7,643 bases of DNA from Phycisphaerales bacterium UBA2266. Its GTDB lineage: Bacteria; Planctomycetota; Phycisphaerae; Sedimentisphaerales; Anaerobacaceae. Of the stretch, positions 1 to 6,175 are shown piece by piece (within the stretch, counting starts at the first letter, position 1; every line of letters begins with the position of its first letter). Where the stretch lies: positions 1 through 7,643 of the forward strand of contig DDXG01000353.1 of assembly GCA_002347125.1 (NCBI GenBank), given 5' to 3'. The notes under the pieces are model-generated. The model searched no databases and was not told the origin of the DNA. It worked only from the letters and a program-made list of their open reading frames with translations. Both the position numbers and the translations under genes were made by a program.

Positions 1-1
1 G

Positions 2-814
2 GTCGAGGTTCTTCGGGACCGTCGTATCGAGGCGGTGATGCACTTCGCGGCGTTTATCGAGGTCGGCGAGTCGGTGGCCCAGCCGCTGGATTACTACCGC
101 AACAACTTCTCCAACACGCAGAATCTGCTCTCGGCCATGGAGTCCGCGGGCGTCGAGCGGTTCGTCTTCAGCAGCACCGCCGCGGTCTATGGGATTCCGG
201 TCAGGACCCCCATCGCGGAGGATTCGCCCAAGGCCCCGATCAACCCCTACGGGCAATCCAAGCTGGATGTGGAGCGGATGTGCCACTACCAGAGCCAAAC
301 AGGGCGGCTACGGTATGCCGCGCTTCGCTATTTCAACGCCTGTGGGGCCGGTGGCGACGGCACGCTGGGCGAGGACCACCGCCCGGAATCGCATCTGATA
401 CCGCTGATCGTCCAAGCGGCGATGGGCCGACGCAAGGACATCAAGGTGTTCGGCACGGACTATCCGACGCCCGATGGCACCTGCATCCGCGACTACATCC
501 ACGTCGAAGACCTGTGCCGGGCCCACCTGCTGGCCCTGGAGAGGCTCGACGACAGCCAGGAATTGGTCTACAACCTGGGCAATGGGGCCGGCTACTCGGT
601 TCGGCAGGTGATTGAGACCGTCCGCAGGGTAACCGGCAGGGATTTCAGTGTGACGGAGACGGACAGGCGGCCCGGAGACCCGCCCGTCCTGACCTCCGAT
701 GCCGCAAGGGCAAGGACCGAGCTGGGCTGGACCCCGCGGATGCCCGAATTGGAGCGAATTGTCGAGACGGCCTGGACGTGGCACCGAGGCCATCCCGACG
801 GCTACGGCCACTGA
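2..814 (+). CDS. galE: UDP-glucose 4-epimerase, C-terminal 270 residues (5' end outside window)
   Basis: This enzyme interconverts UDP-glucose and UDP-galactose in the cytoplasm with tightly bound NAD, supplying galactosyl donors for glycan synthesis. The reading frame is open from base 2, so the gene is cut by the window edge; by comparison with E. coli GalE about 65 residues are missing, including the N-terminal GxxGxxG NAD loop. Visible family motifs are HFAAFIEVGES, then FSSTAAVYG, with Thr at 176-178 in the catalytic Ser/Thr position, then PYGQSK with the catalytic Tyr (248-250) and Lys (260-262) of YxxxK. LRYFNACGA, the DYPTPDGTCIRDYIHVEDL substrate-domain signature and the C-terminal W-HRGHPDGY tail follow. 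The GTG/ATG codons at 35-40 are internal, not starts. It ends 7 bases before the membrane glycosyltransferase, suggesting an operon. A related NDP-sugar epimerase specificity cannot be excluded, but the match to GalE is close throughout. Confidence 0.95.
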   Translation, partial: VEVLRDRRIEAVMHFAAFIEVGESVAQPLDYYRNNFSNTQNLLSAMESAGVERFVFSSTAAVYGIPVRTPIAEDSPKAPINPYGQSKLDVERMCHYQSQTGRLRYAALRYFNACGAGGDGTLGEDHRPESHLIPLIVQAAMGRRKDIKVFGTDYPTPDGTCIRDYIHVEDLCRAHLLALERLDDSQELVYNLGNGAGYSVRQVIETVRRVTGRDFSVTETDRRPGDPPVLTSDAARARTELGWTPRMPELERIVETAWTWHRGHPDGYGH

Positions 815-821
815 GACGCCT

Positions 822-2270
822 ATGAGCAAGCGGACCATCACCATCGCGGGGGCGTGGGCGATTATCGCGGCCACGGCCGTGTTTCACTTGGCGACCCTGC
901 GAAGCGGGCACGACTGGGGCGGGGATTTCGCCCTGTACATTCACCATGCCGAGAACATCGTTCAGGGCAAACCCTACGCCGACACCGGCTTCATCTTCAA
1001 TCCGTACTACCCGCACCTGTCGCCCTCGGCCTACCCACCCGTGTTCCCGTTGATGCTGGTGCCTATATATAAGGTATGGGGGTTGGACCTGATGGCCATG
1101 AAGGGGGTGGTCGTCATCTCGTTCGCCGCAGCGCTGGCGGGCGTCTGGGGCGTGTTTCGGAGGGAATTGCCGGGTGGATACACCGTTGCGTTGCTGGGGA
1201 TTCTGGCGTTCAACCCGTGGTTCTGGGATTTCAAGGACCAGGTACTGTCCGATATCCCGTTCCTGTTCTTCATGTATGCGGCCCTGTTCTGGCTCGGCCG
1301 CGCCTATAGCCGCCATGAAGCCGGCGCCAAACCGTGGGTCGATGCGCTGGTGGCGGGGTTGTTCGTATGTCTGGCCTACGGGACGCGCAGTCTCGGTGCT
1401 GTCCTGGTGCTCGCGGCCATCGGATATGACCTGATCCGATACCGCAGGCCGACACCGGTCCTCGCCGTCGTGGTCGGCATGTTTGGCGTGTACGCCGTCG
1501 TACAGGGGGCCCTTATCGGCGGTCAGAGCAGTTACCTATCGCTGTTCGCGTGGGACCCGGGCGGGATGCTGGCAAAGCTGCTGTTCCTGCCCCTGCCGGG
1601 GCTCTGGCATAACGGCTATGTTCAGAACCTGACGTATACGCTCTGGTGCATCATTACCGTGCTGGCCGTGGCCGGGTATATCATCCGGCTGCGGCGCGGC
1701 GTTACCGTCCTGGAGCTAATCGGGCCGCTATATGTCTTGCCCTTGTTCCTGCTCCAGGCCTTCCAGGGAATGCGGTACGTCGTGCCGTTGATTCCGCTGT
1801 ATGTGTTCTACGTGTTCGTGGCGTTGAACGAGTGGAGGCCACTGCAACGGCCGGACGTGAAGAAGACGCTGGCCGCGGGGCTGTGTGTGGTGATCTTCGG
1901 CTCCTACGCGGCACGCTACACAACGGTCGACTTCGGACCGATTGCCTATGGTCCGGAGAAACCCCAGAGCCAGGAACTATTCCAGTTTGTCCGTGAGAAT
2001 ACCGAGCCGAATGATGTGCTCATCTTCCGCAAGCCCCGTGTCTTGTCGCTGTATACCGGCCGGCCGTCGTCGATCTACCCCGTGGTAACCCCTGAGAATG
2101 CGGGCCCCTTCTGGGACCATGTGAAGAATACGGGCGCCCGCTACATCATCGCCGGAGAACCCTTCATCGAAGACCGAGCGGTCCTCTCGCACCTGCTGCG
2201 CGAATCCGGCAACCGCCTCGAACAGGTCTTCGTCAGTCCCGACTTCCGAGTCTACCGGATCAAGAACTGA
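822..2270 (+). CDS. GT-C fold integral membrane glycosyltransferase (PMT/ArnT-like, GT39-type)
   Basis: A 482-residue polytopic membrane protein resembling the dolichyl-phosphate-mannose-protein mannosyltransferase/ArnT superfamily, which moves a sugar from a polyprenyl-phosphate carrier to a lipid, protein or glycan on the outer face of the inner membrane. An N-terminal hydrophobic helix (about 6-24) is followed by an acidic first loop, HDWGGDFALYIHHAENI, whose Asp31 or Asp35 is the likely catalytic acid. Several membrane helices span roughly 75-335, with the family-like LSDIPFLFF (142-150) and a QGMRYVVPLIPLYVFY helix (315-330). One more helix near 350-365 precedes a soluble C-terminal domain of about 110 residues. 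The ATG at 822 is chosen because it lies 7 bases after the galE stop and immediately precedes a basic MSKR end; an in-frame extension back to 699 would lie inside galE. No clear Shine-Dalgarno is visible, so coupling to galE translation is likely. Sugar and acceptor are unknown. Confidence 0.88.
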   Translation: MSKRTITIAGAWAIIAATAVFHLATLRSGHDWGGDFALYIHHAENIVQGKPYADTGFIFNPYYPHLSPSAYPPVFPLMLVPIYKVWGLDLMAMKGVVVISFAAALAGVWGVFRRELPGGYTVALLGILAFNPWFWDFKDQVLSDIPFLFFMYAALFWLGRAYSRHEAGAKPWVDALVAGLFVCLAYGTRSLGAVLVLAAIGYDLIRYRRPTPVLAVVVGMFGVYAVVQGALIGGQSSYLSLFAWDPGGMLAKLLFLPLPGLWHNGYVQNLTYTLWCIITVLAVAGYIIRLRRGVTVLELIGPLYVLPLFLLQAFQGMRYVVPLIPLYVFYVFVALNEWRPLQRPDVKKTLAAGLCVVIFGSYAARYTTVDFGPIAYGPEKPQSQELFQFVRENTEPNDVLIFRKPRVLSLYTGRPSSIYPVVTPENAGPFWDHVKNTGARYIIAGEPFIEDRAVLSHLLRESGNRLEQVFVSPDFRVYRIKN

Positions 2271-2347
2271 CCTCGCGGCCCTCCAAGCTGAGCGTGTCGT
2301 GAGATTAGGCTGCCTGGTGGATTGCGCCGCGGCGTGTCAATTGGGGC

Positions 2348-2375
2348 TTGAGGGAGTGGCATTGGACTGTATAAT
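2348..2375 (+). promoter_or_regulatory. Candidate sigma-70 promoter for the ROK kinase gene
   Basis: A perfect TATAAT (2370-2375) lies 16 bases after TTGAGG (2348-2353; four of six match TTGACA). The predicted start near 2382 would give a leader of about 60 bases before the ATG at 2441. The box stands out in a GC-rich gap of 170 bases (2271-2440) where nothing else is recognisable, and suggests the kinase is transcribed separately from the galE operon. Confidence 0.55.
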
Positions 2376-2440
2376 CGGGGGCGGATCGCCTGGACTGTCG
2401 GGGCGATGTTGGATGCTCCTCTTATTGTGGGCCGGCGGCT

Positions 2441-3412
2441 ATGGGTAAGGTGTACATCGGAATCGACCTGGGCGGGACCAATATCAAGATCGGGCTCTTT
2501 GACGGCGATCTCCATATCCTCAAGAAGACGTCGGTGCCGACGAAGGCGGACATGGGGCCCGACGTCGTCATCGGGAACATGGCCGAGGCGTCGCTGGGGC
2601 TTGTCGCCGACGCCGGGCTCAAGAAATCGGACATCCAGGCCGTCGGCATCGGCACACCGGGTCCGGCCGCCTACAGCAAGGGCATCATCATCAAATCGAC
2701 CAACATGCCCACGTTCAAGAACGTGCCCATCGTCCAGATGCTCAAAGACAGACTCGGGGCCCCCATCGCCTTCGACAACGACGCCAACGTAGCCTGCTGG
2801 GGCGAGTACATCGCCGGGGCCGGCAAGGGTGTCAGGGACGTCGTGTTTTTCACGCTGGGAACGGGCATCGGCGGCGGCGTGGTCTGCAACGGGGAACTGG
2901 TCCACGGCTGCGCCGAAAACGGGGCGGAGCTGGGCCACATGATCATCTATCCGGATGGGCGTCGGTGCAACTGCGGGCAGCGGGGCTGCGTGGAGGCCTA
3001 TGCGTCGGCGGATTCCACAGCCAGGCGGGCCCAGGAGGCCGTCGAACAGGGGCGGCAATCCAGCCTCAAGAAAGTCCTCGATAAGAAGGGAAAGATCACG
3101 GCCAAGGATGTTTACGAGCAGGTGGCCGCCGGCGATGAACTGGCCATTGAGATCGCCGAAGGCACCGCCAAGGCCCTGGCGATCACCTGCGTGAACATGC
3201 TGCACACAACCGAGCCCAGGCGGATACTGTTCTCCGGCGGTATGATAGCCGCCGGCGACATACTGCTGGAGGCGATCAACCGGCATTTCCAGCAGCAGGT
3301 CTGGACGCTCAAGAAGGAGGACGTGGAGATCCGCTTCGCCACCCTGGGCGAGGATACGGGGATTGTCGGCGCTGCGGCGCTGGCCCGGCACAATTACGGC
3401 CCATCGAAGTAA
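2441..3412 (+). CDS. ROK-family sugar kinase, probable glucokinase
   Basis: A 323-residue cytoplasmic ATP-dependent hexokinase of the ROK family, phosphorylating glucose or a related sugar (ManNAc, GlcNAc or fructose are possible) at the 6-hydroxyl. The N-terminal phosphate-binding loop is IGIDLGGTNIKIG (residues 6-18). GIGTPGPA follows, and the sugar-binding and catalytic segment FDNDAN places the catalytic Asp at 114. TLGTGIGGG (138-146) is the second phosphate loop. ELGHM plus CNCGQRGCVE gives the complete ROK zinc site: His166, Cys176, Cys178 and Cys183. Near the C terminus LFSGGMIAAGD is the adenosine-binding segment. Length is normal for a single-domain ROK kinase, with no DNA-binding helix-turn-helix, so it is an enzyme rather than a NagC/XylR-type repressor. 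The start is ATG 2441, right before KVYIGID; the ribosome site is weak (GGCGG). It is followed by the deacetylase gene on the same strand. Confidence 0.92.
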   Translation: MGKVYIGIDLGGTNIKIGLFDGDLHILKKTSVPTKADMGPDVVIGNMAEASLGLVADAGLKKSDIQAVGIGTPGPAAYSKGIIIKSTNMPTFKNVPIVQMLKDRLGAPIAFDNDANVACWGEYIAGAGKGVRDVVFFTLGTGIGGGVVCNGELVHGCAENGAELGHMIIYPDGRRCNCGQRGCVEAYASADSTARRAQEAVEQGRQSSLKKVLDKKGKITAKDVYEQVAAGDELAIEIAEGTAKALAITCVNMLHTTEPRRILFSGGMIAAGDILLEAINRHFQQQVWTLKKEDVEIRFATLGEDTGIVGAAALARHNYGPSK

Positions 3413-3423
3413 TACACATTTCA

Positions 3424-3450
3424 CCGCAGAGACCGCGGAGAACGCGGAGG
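3424..3450 (+). repeat. Three-copy imperfect 9-mer tandem repeat (GCGGAGA type)
   Basis: The intergenic stretch after the kinase gene holds three adjoining 9-mers, CCGCAGAGA, CCGCGGAGA and ACGCGGAGG, preceded by TTTCA. From memory, intergenic runs of this ACCGCAGAG/GCGGAGA style occur in many copies in planctomycete and other environmental genomes, often near gene ends, so this is probably one copy of a dispersed element. Only one copy is present in this window, so the dispersed nature is inference. Confidence 0.6.
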
Positions 3451-3507
3451 ACAACTTGATCAGCAGTCCTTCGCAGCCGCGTCGCACTTTGCGGCGGAAA
3501 GACACTT

Positions 3508-3512
3508 GGGGA
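3508..3512 (+). promoter_or_regulatory. Ribosome binding site deciding the deacetylase start
   Basis: GGGGA lies 5 bases before the ATG at 3518. It favours that ATG over the in-frame TTG at 3506, which would add only four residues and would overlap this site. Confidence 0.45.
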
Positions 3513-3517
3513 TACAC

Positions 3518-4375
3518 ATGGAATTGAAAGACGAAGGTATTGAGTTTGTCAGGCTGGTCGGCACGGAGCGGCGGACCGGCTCCACATTGGCCGAGGTCTC
3601 GAAGCACTGGCAGGGCGGCAAGGAGCGGTTCCTATTCGTCAGTCCGCACGATGACGACGCCGTCCTCGGGTGCGGCCTGCTGATGCAACTGGCGCAGCGG
3701 GAGAAAGTGCCCGTGTACATCGCCGTCGTCACCGACGGTTCACAGGGATACTGCACCGAGGAAGAGAAGAACACCATCGCCGAGACGCGACGCCAGGAGA
3801 CCTTCGAGTGCTATGAGAGCCTCGGTGTCCCCCGGCAGAACATCATCTGGATGGCCTTCCCGGATTGCCGGCTGGGCAGCCTGCGGGGACGCCGCAGGTC
3901 CACGCCGCAGGACCTTGTCGAGATGCGCGGCTTCTCGGGCCTGCAGAACAGCTTCACGTTCTACCTGCGGAAGATCCGCCCGACGCAGTGCTTCCTGCCG
4001 ACGTCGAACGACCTGCACCCGGACCATCGCATCGTCTATGAGGAGTTCCTGATCAGCCTGTTCCACGCCGCCGGGGATATCTGGCCCGAGTTGGGCGATC
4101 CGTTGGCGGGCGTGCCGCATGTCAATACCTATGCGGTCTACTGCGACTTCTGGGGGCCGCCGACGCTGCGGATGCGAACGCCGATGTCGTATCTGGAGAA
4201 GAAGCTGGAGGCCATCGGCAAGTTCGAATCACAGAAGCAGATCGCCTCATTGGTGGCTAACGTCCGCGATGCCGGAGCCGAGGAGTACATCCGGTCGATA
4301 GAGTTCACGCTCTATCATCCGGCCAGGTACCGCATCCTCTTCGACGAGGCCCGCGGGCTGGATCGCATGCACTGA
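3518..4375 (+). CDS. PIG-L/LmbE-family zinc deacetylase
   Basis: A 285-residue protein of the PIG-L family, zinc enzymes that remove acetyl groups from N-acetylglucosamine-containing substrates (GlcNAc-PI, mycothiol and bacillithiol precursors, diverse glycans). The first metal motif is SPHDDDAVLGCG, with His44, Asp46 and Asp47 matching the zinc-ligand His, general-base Asp and zinc-ligand Asp of the canonical HPDDE; the Pro and Glu positions are Asp45 and Ala48. VVTDGSQG (70-77) and the helix carrying TRRQE (90-94) follow as in the family, and the third motif is LHPDHR with His167 and His170. No signal peptide or membrane segment is evident, so it is probably cytoplasmic. It lies downstream of a sugar kinase and glycosyltransferase genes, fitting glycan modification, but the substrate cannot be read from sequence. 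BshB/MshB-type thiol-pathway roles are possible but unsupported. Confidence 0.87.
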   Translation: MELKDEGIEFVRLVGTERRTGSTLAEVSKHWQGGKERFLFVSPHDDDAVLGCGLLMQLAQREKVPVYIAVVTDGSQGYCTEEEKNTIAETRRQETFECYESLGVPRQNIIWMAFPDCRLGSLRGRRRSTPQDLVEMRGFSGLQNSFTFYLRKIRPTQCFLPTSNDLHPDHRIVYEEFLISLFHAAGDIWPELGDPLAGVPHVNTYAVYCDFWGPPTLRMRTPMSYLEKKLEAIGKFESQKQIASLVANVRDAGAEEYIRSIEFTLYHPARYRILFDEARGLDRMH

Positions 4376-4559
4376 CAAGCCAGGGTTCTGGTCGTGCAGA
4401 GGTTTCCGCCACGGCATCCCTTCGCACAGCGAAGGGATGGCACAACACATCCGGGCCATGCCGTTGAGGCGCGCGGGCCGCACTCGCACCATCGGTTGCC
4501 CGCGGCAGAAGATGCCACCCCAGGGCATGGGCAAGTGCGCCGGGATATTCCCGTCCGGC
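4376..4559. other. Convergent intergenic region with hairpins, no gene
   Basis: These 184 bases separate two genes that point at each other. Besides the perfect hairpin at 4415-4439 there is a 7-bp GC-only pairing (CGCGGGC 4472-4478 with GCCCGCG 4498-4504) and a 5-bp one (ATGCC 4512-4516 with GGCAT 4524-4528). No run of T follows any of them on either strand. Open frames crossing the region lack family resemblance. Confidence 0.5.
4415..4439. terminator. Perfect 10-bp hairpin, possible bidirectional terminator
   Basis: CATCCCTTCG (4415-4424) and CGAAGGGATG (4430-4439) are exact reverse complements with a 5-base loop, CACAG. The hairpin sits 39 bases after the deacetylase stop and 120 bases after the minus-strand stop, between convergent genes, which fits transcription termination from both sides. 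It lacks a U-tract on either strand, so a classical intrinsic terminator is not proven; a REP-like palindromic repeat unit is an alternative. Confidence 0.45.
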
Positions 4560-5471
4560 TCAGACGTCGCACAAGGCGACCGCCTCGGCCAGACCCTTGA
4601 GCGGGTCCCGGGTGGGGATGAACTCGTGGCCGGTGTAGCCCGTGTAGCCGGCCTTGACCAGGGCCCGCATGATGGGCGGATAGTTGATTTCCTGCGTATC
4701 ATCCAGCTCGTTTCGTCCGGGGCAGCCGGCTGTATGCACATGGCCGATATACTCGGCGTACTGGCCGATTCGCCGGATGATGTCGCCGTCCATGATTTGC
4801 ACGTGATAGATATCGAACAACACCTTCATCCGCGGCGAGCCGACCGCCTTGACGATCTCGATGCAGTAATCCATGTGGTCGCCCTGATAGCCCGGATGGC
4901 CCTTCATCTCGACGGCGTCGCGGCTGTTGAGCATCTCCAGACACAGGTTGACCTTCTTCTGCTCCGCATATCCGACGACCTTTTTGAGCCCCTCGATGCA
5001 GTTCTTCTGACCGGCGTCGGCGGGGATATCCTCGCTCATCCCGGTGAAGGTGATCACGTTGGGGAACCCGTATTCGGCGCAGATGTCCACCGACTCCTTG
5101 ATCTTCGCGATGCACATGTCGTGGTACGCCGGATTGTTCATCCCCTGCACAAACCCGTGACTGCCGTGAATCGCGCAGACCAATCCGTGCTTCTTCAGCG
5201 TCGGCCAATGCTCCGGCTCAATCAACTCCACGCTCTTGAGACCCAGGCTCTTGGCCACCTCGCACATCTGCTCGGTCGTCCAGTACTTCTCAAAGCACCA
5301 CCATACCATCGAATGGTTGATATGGCCCTTCAGGGCCGCCCCGCCGCCAACCTTCTGCGCCTCCTCGCACCCGGCTATCCCCAAGGCCATTGCGCCAAGC
5401 CCGGCGCCCGCGGCCGAGCGGAGCATCCCGCGCCGATTCATCCGACCGCCAAATCCCGTTGCTGTACTCAT
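4560..5471 (-). CDS. Tat-exported lipoprotein, hydroxypyruvate isomerase-like TIM barrel (sugar phosphate isomerase/epimerase family)
   Basis: A 303-residue protein of the AP-endonuclease-2-type TIM-barrel superfamily, closest in motif layout to hydroxypyruvate isomerase. The N terminus is a twin-arginine signal: NRRGMLR (residues 12-18), a hydrophobic stretch rich in Gly and Ala, then lipobox IAGC with lipidated Cys35, predicting a membrane-anchored protein outside the cytoplasm. The barrel begins near residue 50. Metal-ligand positions appear intact: Glu179 in CLEMLNSRD, Asp220 in LFDIYHVQ, His246 in GHVHTAG and Glu283 in GHEFIPT. The start at 5471 is chosen because AAGGAG lies 7 bases upstream; the ATG giving Met11 has no such site but would also leave a complete Tat signal. 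The gene is single, convergent with the deacetylase and divergent from the acetyltransferase. The true substrate is probably a free sugar or keto-acid in the periplasm rather than hydroxypyruvate; that is inference. Confidence 0.88.
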   Translation of the reverse strand: MSTATGFGGRMNRRGMLRSAAGAGLGAMALGIAGCEEAQKVGGGAALKGHINHSMVWWCFEKYWTTEQMCEVAKSLGLKSVELIEPEHWPTLKKHGLVCAIHGSHGFVQGMNNPAYHDMCIAKIKESVDICAEYGFPNVITFTGMSEDIPADAGQKNCIEGLKKVVGYAEQKKVNLCLEMLNSRDAVEMKGHPGYQGDHMDYCIEIVKAVGSPRMKVLFDIYHVQIMDGDIIRRIGQYAEYIGHVHTAGCPGRNELDDTQEINYPPIMRALVKAGYTGYTGHEFIPTRDPLKGLAEAVALCDV

Positions 5472-5478
5472 GTCCAGA

Positions 5479-5483
5479 CTCCT
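5479..5483 (-). promoter_or_regulatory. Strong Shine-Dalgarno for the Tat lipoprotein gene
   Basis: On the minus strand AAAAAGGAGT contains AGGAG, ending 7 bases before the ATG at 5471. This fixes the start at the first Met rather than at Met11. It is among the best ribosome sites in the window, together with that of the metG-linked gene. Confidence 0.8.
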
Positions 5484-5504
5484 TTTTCCAGTTCGTATCC
5501 AAAC

Positions 5505-5516
5505 GGCGCCGGCGCC
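5505..5516. repeat. 12-base GC palindrome in the divergent gap
   Basis: GGCGCC occurs twice in direct succession, which makes the 12 bases an exact palindrome. It lies 34 bases upstream of the Tat lipoprotein start and just downstream of that gene's predicted transcription start, a position where a repressor could bind or a leader hairpin could form. In such GC-rich DNA chance occurrence is quite possible. Confidence 0.3.
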
Positions 5517-5545
5517 TCACTGTTCCGCGGACGACGGCACGGCCC

Positions 5546-5573
5546 ATTGTAGGGCCTGCCCCCTGTCCGTCCA
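5546..5573 (-). promoter_or_regulatory. Candidate promoter for the Tat lipoprotein gene
   Basis: Read on the minus strand, TGGACG (5573-5568; four of six to TTGACA) and TACAAT (5551-5546; five of six to TATAAT) are 16 bases apart. The predicted start near 5538 gives a leader of about 67 bases. The placement between divergent genes supports it; no experimental or comparative support is available here. Confidence 0.45.
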
Positions 5574-5618
5574 GGGAAAAAGCCCACCACCCGCACCCTC
5601 ACCGAATCGGCGCCGCCC

Positions 5619-5647
5619 TTGCCGCCGATAGCAGGTCCCGATACACT
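5619..5647 (+). promoter_or_regulatory. Weak candidate promoter for the acetyltransferase, possibly leaderless
   Basis: TTGCCG (5619-5624) and TACACT (5642-5647), each four of six to consensus, are 17 bases apart. The -10-like box ends only 9 bases before the ATG at 5657 and no Shine-Dalgarno is seen before that ATG, so a very short or absent leader would follow if this promoter is real. Confidence 0.3.
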
Positions 5648-5656
5648 GCTTGCCGT

Positions 5657-6175
5657 ATGGATACCCCACACCAACAGCCATCCGATGACGCCCAGCCCAC
5701 GCTCCGCCGCGCCCGCAGTGCCGACGGCAAGGCGGTGCGAGACCTGGTGTTCTCGATTCTCGACGAGTACGGCCTGCCGACCGATCCCGACGGTATCGAC
5801 GCGGATCTCTGGGACATCGAGGCCAACTATGACGCCGTCGGCGGGGTCTTCTTCGTCGTGCAGGCGGCCGACGGCCGGATCGTCGGCTCCGTGGCGATCG
5901 CCCCCATGCCCGACGGCGGCTGCGAACTGCGGAAGATGTACCTCGAGCGGTCCCATCGCGGGTGCGGATTGGGCAAGCTCCTGCTGGAGACCGCCATTAC
6001 AGAAGCCCGCCGCATGAACGCCACCCGAATCACTCTCGAGACCGCCGCCGTCCTCCAAGAAGCCATCGGACTCTACCGAAGCTACGGATTCAAGCCCTTC
6101 GACGCCCCGCACCTGTGCTTCCGCTGCGACCAGGCTTATGCCCTTGCGCTGATCAGAAGGCAAACCGGTCCTTGA
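5657..6175 (+). CDS. GNAT-family N-acetyltransferase
   Basis: A 172-residue cytoplasmic enzyme predicted to move the acetyl group of acetyl-CoA to an amine. After a polar N-terminal tail of about 15 residues, LRRARSADGKAVRDLV begins the fold. The central strand GGVFFVVQAADGRIVGSVAI leads into ELRKMYLERSHRGCGLGK, where RGCGLG (residues 101-106) is the acetyl-CoA pyrophosphate loop of motif A. The helix LLLETAITEAR and strand ATRITLETA follow, then motif B EAIGLYRSYGF, and the C-terminal RCDQAYAL that recurs in a subgroup of these proteins. The acceptor cannot be told. ATG 5657 is preferred because everything upstream in frame is antisense to the Tat lipoprotein gene and has no family resemblance. 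It converges on, and overlaps by 23 bases, the Minf_1886-family gene on the other strand. Confidence 0.88.
   Translation: MDTPHQQPSDDAQPTLRRARSADGKAVRDLVFSILDEYGLPTDPDGIDADLWDIEANYDAVGGVFFVVQAADGRIVGSVAIAPMPDGGCELRKMYLERSHRGCGLGKLLLETAITEARRMNATRITLETAAVLQEAIGLYRSYGFKPFDAPHLCFRCDQAYALALIRRQTGP

Noticed and set aside
699..821. N-terminal extension of the membrane glycosyltransferase by 41 codons
   Set aside because: It lies inside galE in another frame, and the translated extension is Pro/Gly/Arg-rich; the ATG at 822 gives a normal membrane-protein start.
1064..1074. AT-rich CTATATATAAG resembling a -10 or TATA element
   Set aside because: It is inside the membrane transferase gene, encodes Pro-Ile-Tyr-Lys in frame, and has no downstream start on either strand that makes sense.
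3476..3495. Short stem GCCGC/GCGGC before the deacetylase gene
   Set aside because: Five base pairs with a 10-base loop are expected by chance in such GC-rich sequence, and the position suggests no clear role.
2252..3607. Long minus-strand open frame of 451 codons opposite the kinase gene
   Set aside because: It is antisense to a kinase with all family motifs, and its translation has no recognisable domain and a composition typical of GC-rich shadow frames.
4437..5552. Plus-strand open frame of 371 codons opposite the Tat lipoprotein gene
   Set aside because: The minus strand holds a well-matched protein with a strong ribosome site; the plus frame shows only a shadow-type composition rich in His, Asp, Leu and Arg.
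5390..5656. In-frame upstream extension of the acetyltransferase
   Set aside because: The extra residues are antisense to the lipoprotein gene and its promoter region, with no GNAT similarity; the ATG at 5657 precedes the normal family start.
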